10,229 nucleotides of DNA from UMGS1696 sp964463375 (GTDB lineage: Bacteria; Bacillota; Clostridia; Oscillospirales; CAG-272), in assembly GCA_964463375.1 (NCBI GenBank), contig CAYXBQ010000052.1, positions 1 to 10,229 on the forward strand, written 5' to 3'. The notes beneath the pieces were generated by a model. That model was not told where the DNA came from, made no database searches, and worked only from the letters and a program-made list of their open reading frames with translations. Every line of letters starts with the position of its first letter. The first letter of the stretch is position 1. The position numbers were made by a program, and so were the translations under genes. Positions 5,363-10,229 of this stretch are shown here, in pieces.

Positions 5363-5471
5363 ATAGTAAATGCAAGATTCGTGTGCACGGAATTTTGACG
5401 GATCTTCTTTGAACATGATACCGTGCGGGCCGGTGTGTGCCTGTGCGAGATTTCGATCGGAGGGTTTTCTG

Positions 5472-6998
5472 ATGACTACAAGCAAGCGTGTGTTTCTGGT
5501 GCTCCTGGCGGCCGTTTTGCTGTCGTCCGGACTGGTTTCCTGCGGGGAGGCAGAGGTTGTGGAAAGTGTGGGTGAGGTCGATACCTCTACTGTGGCGGCT
5601 GCTGTGACCGAGGAGGTGGATCCCTTTGCGGAGGTGGATTTCGGGGGACAGACCCTGCGCATTTCTTCCTCTGTCGATACGGAGGACTCCACCAATGCCC
5701 ACCATCTGATCGCCGGCTCCGGGGAGCTGAACGGGGAGCTGGTCAACGATGCGGTGTACCAGCGGAACATGACGGTGCAGGAGCTGCTGAACGTGGAGCT
5801 GGAATTTTTGCCCTCTGAATGGACCTGGAGCAACGGACACACGGAGATCGAGAAGCTGGTGCTGTCCGGGGATGCGGGGTTTGAGGTGGTCATCAACGAC
5901 CTGATCAACTTAGGGCGCATTGCCCACAAGGGGTATTTCCATTCGGTGTCGAACAACCAGATCATGGATTTCTCCAAGTCCTACTGGTACGGCGAGGCCA
6001 TTGCGGATCTGGAGGTCGTGGACGGGGGTGCCTACATGATGCTGGGGGACGTATTTGCGGACTGTCTGGCATCTTCCCACGTGCTGTACTACAACAAGGA
6101 TATTATCAACAACAACTATTCGTCGCCGGACTATGTGCAGGACATCATTCTGGATGGAAACTGGACTGTGGATGAAATGATCCGCATTACGGAGGAGACG
6201 GCGGTGGATCTGGACGGGGACGGCACCATTTCCGAAAAGAGCGGGGATCTGGGCGGCTATTCCGTGATCGGTGCCTGGGGGCCGATGATCCCGGTGCTCA
6301 TGGGCTTTGACGTGCAGTTTATGGAGACGACGGACGAGGGCAAGCTGGCGTACTGCTTCAACAACGAGCGGTCTGTGACCATTTTGGAAAAGCTCAACGA
6401 GCTGTACTGGGCAAGCTGGAATTACCAGAACATCACGGAAAGCTCGGCGGCGGGGCTGCTGAAGCTCTATGCGGATCAGAAGACGGTGTTCGTGGGCTAT
6501 CTGCGGCTGGGAGACTTGGAAAAGATGCGGGACATCGAGTTCCAGGTGGGGCTGGCCTGCTATCCGAAGCTGGACACGGCGCAGAAGAATTATGTTTCGT
6601 CTATGCATGACACCTCGGAGGTGGGGGCGATCATGGTGACGGCACCGGTGGATCAGATGGACTTTATCTCCACGGTGCTGGAGGTGATGGCACGAGAGGC
6701 CGGCCGCACGATCATTCCGGCGTACTACGAAGAGGCGTTGAAGATCAAGTATGTGAACGGCACCGGAGATGCTGCCATGATCGACCTGATCCACGATACG
6801 ATCACCTCGCCCTTTGCGCTGGCGTACAACAATATTTTGGGTGAGGTGCTGCTGGGCAAGTGCTTCCTGACGCCCCTGGGCAGCAAGAAGTCGGACTTTG
6901 CGTCGGCTTATGCTTCTGTGGAAAAGGTGGCACAGGAGAAGCTGGATGAACTGGTAGAGGCGTTCACCGAAGTGGTGGCAAGACAGCAGGGAAAATAA
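5472..6998 (+). CDS. Extracellular solute-binding lipoprotein (ABC family 1 type), orphan
   Basis: A 508-residue lipoprotein. The start at 5472 is set by GGAGGG (5459-5464) seven bases upstream and by the signal peptide that then begins MTTSKR. The lipobox is LVSC with Cys24, followed by an acidic, Val/Glu-rich linker to about residue 50. The mature part resembles family 1 carbohydrate-binding proteins. DFGGQTLRI (56-64) is the first strand, YYNKDIINN (206-214) and NWTVDEM (230-236) are typical hinge-region motifs, and VDLDGDGTISE (245-255) is an EF-hand-like calcium loop common in clostridial members. Its role would be to capture an oligosaccharide or other solute for an ABC importer. No permease or ATPase gene lies nearby, so it must use a distant transporter or have a sensing or scavenging role. 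The ligand is unknown. A bidirectional terminator follows the stop. Confidence 0.8.
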   Translation: MTTSKRVFLVLLAAVLLSSGLVSCGEAEVVESVGEVDTSTVAAAVTEEVDPFAEVDFGGQTLRISSSVDTEDSTNAHHLIAGSGELNGELVNDAVYQRNMTVQELLNVELEFLPSEWTWSNGHTEIEKLVLSGDAGFEVVINDLINLGRIAHKGYFHSVSNNQIMDFSKSYWYGEAIADLEVVDGGAYMMLGDVFADCLASSHVLYYNKDIINNNYSSPDYVQDIILDGNWTVDEMIRITEETAVDLDGDGTISEKSGDLGGYSVIGAWGPMIPVLMGFDVQFMETTDEGKLAYCFNNERSVTILEKLNELYWASWNYQNITESSAAGLLKLYADQKTVFVGYLRLGDLEKMRDIEFQVGLACYPKLDTAQKNYVSSMHDTSEVGAIMVTAPVDQMDFISTVLEVMAREAGRTIIPAYYEEALKIKYVNGTGDAAMIDLIHDTITSPFALAYNNILGEVLLGKCFLTPLGSKKSDFASAYASVEKVAQEKLDELVEAFTEVVARQQGK

Positions 6999-7024
6999 GT
7001 CAAACGATATAGAATAAGGCAAAA

Positions 7025-7116
7025 TAAAAAAGATACGCTTGCATGCACCGATCTCCAAAAAGGTAGACAAGATCTGACCTTTTGCAGGATCGGTCGTATG
7101 GGCGTATCTTTTTTTG
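7025..7116. terminator. Large bidirectional terminator between convergent genes
   Basis: AGATACGC (7031-7038) pairs with GCGTATCT (7102-7109), with an A run before and a T run after, so it works on both strands. Inside, about 12 more pairs with one bulge join 7043-7053 to 7088-7100, and AAAAGGT (7058-7064) pairs with ACCTTTT (7077-7083). It separates the solute-binding protein (plus) from the histidine kinase (minus), whose stop is at 7120-7122. Confidence 0.85.
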
Positions 7117-7119
7117 TGC

Positions 7120-8580
7120 TTATTCCGGTATGTTTTTGTCCGGTTCGATCCGGTTTAGGGTGATGCCGATCTTGGTGCCAACACCGGGGGCAGAGGCTAC
7201 GTCGATGCGGCCGCCGTGGCGTTCTACGATCCAACGGGCGATGGACAGACCCAATCCGCTGCCGGGGACTCCCGAACGGGCACTGCTGCCACGCCAAAAT
7301 CGGTCGAAGATGCGGGGGAGATCCTCTTGGGGGATACCGATGCCGCTGTCGGCGATCTCCAGAGATACGGCGTTTTCCGGGGACAGGAGCCGGCCGGTCA
7401 GGGTGATGGTGCCGTTTTTGGGGGTGAACTTTTTGGCATTGTCCAGCATGGTGCGCAGGGACTGCTTGAGCAGGGCGGTGTCGGCCTGTACCCATAGGGG
7501 CTCTGCCGGTTCGGCTGTGTCGGTGGGGGCATTTGCTGTGGATATGTCGTCGTTATCCCCAGGAGAGGGTGGGTTTTCCACAGGATCTATTTTGGCTTGG
7601 GACATGGACGACCCGGGAAGGGACAGCGTGTACTGGTGGTCGGGGTCGATCATGCAGTACTCCTCCCACAGCTCCCGCAAAATCTCGCCGCCGTCTACCG
7701 GGGACATGTTCAGCTCCAGTCGATCGGATTCGCCGCGGGCTAAGAACAGCAGCTGGTCTACTAAGGTCTTCATGTGTTCGGCTTCGGTGCGGATGGCGGC
7801 GATGGATTCCTCCATGACAGCGGGGTCCTCCTTGCCCCAACGATCCAGCATACCGGCGTAGCCCTGGATCACGGCGATGGGGGTACGCAGCTCGTGGCTG
7901 GCGTCGTCTACGAAGCGGATCTGCTCCTTTTGGGATCGAGCCAGGCGGCAGAGCATATTGTTGACCGCCGCTTCCAGCCCGGACAGCTCCTGTTCCTGCA
8001 CCGAGATCCGTGCGTCCTCGGAGAGGGCATCGATGTGGTCTAAGGCATTTGCCAAGCTGGCTAAGGATTCCTTTTCGCCGGAGTCGGCAAAGAGCACGCC
8101 CTTTTGGGAGATGCGCTCGGCGTTCATGGCGATGTCGTCGATGGGGCGCAGGATCCGGCGTATGGTATGCTTGTCCGCTGCGGAACCGAAAATGCCCAGT
8201 AGCAGTTGGAGGAGCAGCAGGGCGAGCAGGCTGTAGGTCAGGAGCATGGCTATATGGGCGGCATCGAAGGTGACAGCCGGCAGGGGTGCGCCGGTTCTAT
8301 CCGTGACAGACAGGCAATAGCGCAGGCCGGCGAAGGGATCGGTGAAGGATATGGTGGGGGGGCTTTTTGTCCAGGGGCAATCCTGCCAGGACAGCCCACG
8401 ACCGATGACGAACAGGCCGTCCTCGACTAGGGTGGATTCCATTGTCCATGCCCAGGTGGTCACGGCTACGGCGACCAGCAGCAGATCGAAGAGGAACCAG
8501 GAGAAAAATGCCTGACCACGGTTATGCCAATGGAGCCGGTTGATGATGGAGGTATGTTTTTTGGTAGTTTGGTTTGCCAT
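7120..8580 (-). CDS. Sensor histidine kinase (HisKA/HATPase_c)
   Basis: A 486-residue membrane kinase and partner of the response regulator just upstream. Topology is a cytoplasmic N terminus, TM1 about 25-46, a short extracytoplasmic sensor of about 60 residues, and TM2 about 108-132. A HAMP-like linker with RRILRPIDDI (141-150) and a long helical connector lead to the dimerisation box FVDDASHELRTP with phospho-His229. The ATPase domain has the N box LDNAKKF (379-385), G1 DSGIGI (411-416), F box FDRFWR (425-430) and G2 GSGLGLS (440-446). All key residues are present. A Pro/Asp/Ser-rich insert of about 40 residues (322-362) precedes the N box and is longer than usual. The ribosome site AGGTGG (8590-8585) overlaps the regulator's TAG, and the gap between the genes is 8 bases, so the two are co-transcribed and likely coupled. 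The signal sensed is unknown. Confidence 0.9.
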   Translation of the reverse strand: MANQTTKKHTSIINRLHWHNRGQAFFSWFLFDLLLVAVAVTTWAWTMESTLVEDGLFVIGRGLSWQDCPWTKSPPTISFTDPFAGLRYCLSVTDRTGAPLPAVTFDAAHIAMLLTYSLLALLLLQLLLGIFGSAADKHTIRRILRPIDDIAMNAERISQKGVLFADSGEKESLASLANALDHIDALSEDARISVQEQELSGLEAAVNNMLCRLARSQKEQIRFVDDASHELRTPIAVIQGYAGMLDRWGKEDPAVMEESIAAIRTEAEHMKTLVDQLLFLARGESDRLELNMSPVDGGEILRELWEEYCMIDPDHQYTLSLPGSSMSQAKIDPVENPPSPGDNDDISTANAPTDTAEPAEPLWVQADTALLKQSLRTMLDNAKKFTPKNGTITLTGRLLSPENAVSLEIADSGIGIPQEDLPRIFDRFWRGSSARSGVPGSGLGLSIARWIVERHGGRIDVASAPGVGTKIGITLNRIEPDKNIPE

Positions 8581-8588
8581 AGAGCCAC

Positions 8589-9248
8589 CTATTTATCCTC
8601 GATCATGTAGCCCACGCCACGGAGGGTGCGGATCACGGTGTCGTCGGTTTTTTGCCGGATGTAGCGCACGTACACGTCCACCACGTTGGTCTCGCCGATG
8701 TAGTCGTAGCCCCACGCCGTTTCCAGAAGCGTTTCCCGGGTCATGGCGGTGTTTTTGTGCTCCAACAGGGTCTTGAGCAGCACGAACTCCCGGTTGGTCA
8801 GCTCCACGGGGGCTCCCGCATAGGAAACGGCATGAGAGGACGTATCCATGGTTATGCCGCCGCCGGTGAGGATATGCCCGCCTTCGCTGCCTCCGTGCCG
8901 CAGCACCACCCGGATCCGGGCCAGCAGCTCTTCGATGGCAAAGGGCTTGGTCATGTAGTCGTTGGCACCCATATCCAGGCCGCTGACCTTATCGGTGACG
9001 GCATCTCTTGCGGTGAGCAGGATCACGGGGACATCGCTGGTTTTCCGCAGTCGGCGCAGCACCTCCAGCCCGGACAGCTCCGGCAGCATGATGTCCAGCA
9101 CGATGAGATCCCAGCCGTCCTGCTGTGCCAGTTCCAGACCGGTGCGGCCGTCGTGGGCTTTGGCAACGGAGTAGCCCTCGTGGCTCAGCTCCAGCTCTAA
9201 GAAGCGGGCGATTTTTTCTTCGTCTTCTATGATCAAAATTTTGGGCAT
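8589..9248 (-). CDS. OmpR/PhoB-family response regulator
   Basis: A 219-residue regulator. The receiver domain (1-120) has the acidic pocket E8-D9, phospho-acceptor Asp52 in LDIMLPE, switch Thr79 in LLTARD and Lys101 in TKPF. The winged-helix DNA-binding domain (about 125-217) has LTNREFVLL, the recognition-helix region VVDVYVRYIRQK and the wing IRTLRGVGYMIE. The length is normal and all key residues are present. AGGAGT (9260-9255) sits 6 bases before the ATG. It is first in the operon with the histidine kinase. It resembles ArlR/MprA-like regulators in general form, but its targets cannot be inferred. sRNA B lies directly upstream on the same strand and ends before the likely promoter. Confidence 0.92.
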   Translation of the reverse strand: MPKILIIEDEEKIARFLELELSHEGYSVAKAHDGRTGLELAQQDGWDLIVLDIMLPELSGLEVLRRLRKTSDVPVILLTARDAVTDKVSGLDMGANDYMTKPFAIEELLARIRVVLRHGGSEGGHILTGGGITMDTSSHAVSYAGAPVELTNREFVLLKTLLEHKNTAMTRETLLETAWGYDYIGETNVVDVYVRYIRQKTDDTVIRTLRGVGYMIEDK

Positions 9249-9320
9249 GGTGTTACTCCTTTTGGGGGATTTGTTGGTATTGACATGAGCGGATGGGATG
9301 TGCTATAGGCACTTGGTGCG

Positions 9321-9350
9321 ATTTTAGCTATTGTTTTACGATGCTATCAA
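9321..9350 (-). promoter_or_regulatory. Possible promoter of the two-component operon
   Basis: On the minus strand TTGATA (9350-9345), an 18-base spacer and TAAAAT (9326-9321). Each box has five of six consensus bases. Start would be near 9314, a leader of about 65 bases. It lies downstream of the sRNA B terminator, so the operon need not depend on read-through. Confidence 0.4.
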
Positions 9351-9395
9351 TTGCGGCAAGTGACGCGCAAGAACGATCAAACGAATTCTACAAAA

Positions 9396-9557
9396 GAAAA
9401 AAGTGAGCCGTCTGTTTCCGTCAGGGTGGCTCACTTAGATAAGGATGCAGTAGATATTTTCGACATATCTATGCACTAACTCTATACGAGATGCATTCTA
9501 CGGCAGCCGATGTATCAGTTGCCGGTAGAGGGGAGTATTTCGCGATGCTTCCCTCTA
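9396..9557 (-). ncRNA. Small RNA B, structured, paralogue of sRNA A
   Basis: A minus-strand non-coding unit of about 160 nt built like sRNA A. P1 is a 13-bp hairpin (9557-9545 with 9538-9526). P2 is GGCAACUG (9523-9516) with CGGCUGCC (9509-9502) and loop AUACAU, so both copies have the loop pattern AyACAw. A linker of about 26 nt follows. P3 is UGCAUAGAUAU (9475-9465) with AUAUCUACUGCA (9457-9446, one bulge). The terminator P4 has the same outer arms as sRNA A (9436-9428 and 9409-9401). The P1 and P3 sequences are wholly different from sRNA A yet pair equally well. It begins 67 bases after the DUF4342-like gene's stop on the same strand, for which no other terminator is visible. It may therefore also act as the 3' end of that gene's transcript. 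Target and function are unknown. Confidence 0.75.
9397..9436 (-). terminator. Terminator of sRNA B
   Basis: On the minus strand AAGTGAGCC (9436-9428) pairs with GGCTCACTT (9409-9401), running into six Ts (9402-9397). A short inner CTG/CAG pair encloses a 7-base loop, where sRNA A has a long extra stem. Confidence 0.85.
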
Positions 9558-9562
9558 TTGTT

Positions 9563-9591
9563 ATTATAACACCTTTGTGAGCGCTTGTCAA
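9563..9591 (-). promoter_or_regulatory. Consensus sigma-A promoter of sRNA B
   Basis: On the minus strand a perfect TTGACA (9591-9586), a 17-base spacer and a perfect TATAAT (9568-9563). The spacer sequence differs from that of sRNA A, but both boxes and the distance to the 5' hairpin are the same. Confidence 0.9.
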
Positions 9592-9623
9592 GGGAAAATA
9601 TTGTTTTTTCGTGCCGTGCGGGT

Positions 9624-10061
9624 TTATGTTTGGCTTTCCGTAGTATCCTCAATGGAGAACTGGCAGCCGTACAGCAGGGCTACGGCTAAGCTGATCAGGA
9701 TCACGTACAGGGAGGAGCAGAGCAGGATGAGCAGCAGCAGCAGTGGCAGGCGCAGGAGCTCCGCATGCTCCCGGCGTAGCACCAGACAATGGGTCAGGCT
9801 ATCGTGCAGGAGCTTTTTGAGCTTCGCACCGATGGATTCGCCTGTGTGCTTGTCGCTCATGGTGGCTTTGACGGGCTGGAACTGATTTTCGTCGTCGGCG
9901 GAGGAGGCTTTACCGGTTTGGGTGGGGATGCCTTTTTCTTTTTCCAGCCACAGCATGGCATCTACGATCACCCAATTGTTTTTATCCAGCGCATTCCACG
10001 CTTCCTCTGCGGAGACACCGGTCTTCTCCTGCAGCTTTTCTACCATTTCGATCTTTTCCAT
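9624..10061 (-). CDS. UBA-like/DUF4342-type small membrane protein
   Basis: A 145-residue protein. Residues 1-42 match the three-helix UBA-like fold seen at the N terminus of DUF4342 proteins and EF-Ts (VEKLQEKTGVSAEEA, then NALDKNNWVIVDAMLWLEK). A polar linker follows (43-75), then a basic amphipathic stretch (GAKLKKLLHDS, 78-88) and one long, Leu-rich membrane segment (about 104-133), with a short acidic tail. The UBA-like part should be cytoplasmic and the protein anchored by its C-terminal helix. The biochemical role of the family is unknown. AGGAGG (10075-10070) lies 8 bases before the ATG, which is ideal. No clear promoter is seen in the 170 bases upstream within the window. No own terminator is visible after the stop, and the sRNA B promoter starts 33 bases beyond. 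Confidence 0.75.
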   Translation of the reverse strand: MEKIEMVEKLQEKTGVSAEEAWNALDKNNWVIVDAMLWLEKEKGIPTQTGKASSADDENQFQPVKATMSDKHTGESIGAKLKKLLHDSLTHCLVLRREHAELLRLPLLLLLILLCSSLYVILISLAVALLYGCQFSIEDTTESQT

Positions 10062-10123
10062 GATCGTTACCTCCTATGTGTGTTTTTTGGGGGCAGGGGG
10101 ACCCTTTACCTAACCCCTTTGGG

Positions 10124-10191
10124 TTTTCTCAATTGGCATTGGGCTTTGGGTTTTGTACTGGCGTAGGGCGGGTTGACACTGCGTTGGGCTT
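10124..10191 (-). repeat. Mosaic intergenic repeat, right copy (inverted)
   Basis: Read on the minus strand, this holds the same units as 222-333 in a different order: unit 2 (10191-10176, a 16-base exact match), unit 1 (10177-10148, nearly exact) and unit 3 (10145-10124, with a few changes). It lies upstream of the DUF4342-like gene. The remaining bases to 10229 show no gene or promoter that I can support. Confidence 0.6.
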
Positions 10192-10229
10192 TTGGTCACT
10201 CCACCATTCTGGCGGCACGTGAATCCTTC

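Noticed and set aside
5370..5471. 34-codon N-terminal extension of the solute-binding lipoprotein
   Set aside because: It starts at the predicted transcription start without a ribosome site and would bury the signal peptide. GGAGGG before 5472 fixes the start.
5910..7070. Long minus-strand open frame (386 codons) opposite the solute-binding protein
   Set aside because: Its translation is His/Arg/Val-rich low-quality sequence with no ribosome site or family motif, and it lies wholly opposite a convincing lipoprotein gene. It is a shadow of GC-rich codons.
9396..9557. 6S RNA
   Set aside because: 6S RNA needs its two ends paired into one long stem with a central bubble. Here each end forms its own local hairpin and the 3' one is a terminator.

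Overview
The window looks like chromosome of a Gram-positive gut or rumen clostridium, most likely a Ruminococcus-like member of the Oscillospiraceae. The basis is moderately GC-rich coding DNA, strong AGGAGG-type ribosome sites, a TTG start, near-consensus sigma-A promoters, two lipoproteins with lipobox cysteines, an orphan solute-binding lipoprotein and a short two-component system. No sequence comparison could be run, so the taxon is an inference.

Layout, left to right. Bases 1-376 hold no protein gene. They contain a cluster of inverted repeats that, on the minus strand, reads like a third small RNA (about 191 to 36), followed by a mosaic of short intergenic repeats that recurs inverted at the right edge. 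A PfkB-family sugar kinase (KdgK-like) follows at 377-1408 with a terminator. Next is a lipoprotein with two OB-fold-like modules (1538-2410) from its own promoter. A promoter with a structured leader of about 100 bases then drives a two-gene operon: a CPA2-type cation:proton antiporter that probably starts at a TTG (2644-4095), overlapping by ATGA an MgtC/SapB-family membrane protein (4092-4859). A strong terminator closes that operon.

The most interesting content is in the gaps. Two minus-strand, non-coding transcription units (about 5180 to 5004 and 9557 to 9396) have the same design. Each has TTGACA, a 17-base spacer and TATAAT, then a 5' hairpin starting at the predicted first base, a second hairpin with loop AyACAw, a third hairpin, and an almost identical intrinsic terminator (outer stem AAGUGAGCC/GGCUCACUU). 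Most stem sequences differ between the two copies while the pairing is kept. They look like paralogous small RNA genes of a family I do not recognise.

Between them lie an orphan ABC-type solute-binding lipoprotein (5472-6998, with a consensus promoter divergent from the first sRNA), a bidirectional terminator, and a minus-strand two-component operon: an OmpR/PhoB-type regulator (9248 to 8589) and its histidine kinase (8580 to 7120). A small UBA-like/DUF4342-type membrane protein (10061 to 9624) lies upstream of the second sRNA, which sits in the gap between it and the response regulator.

Apart from the antiporter/MgtC operon and the two-component pair, the genes look like independent units in transport, sensing and sugar metabolism. 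Whether the sRNAs regulate any neighbour cannot be told from the window.
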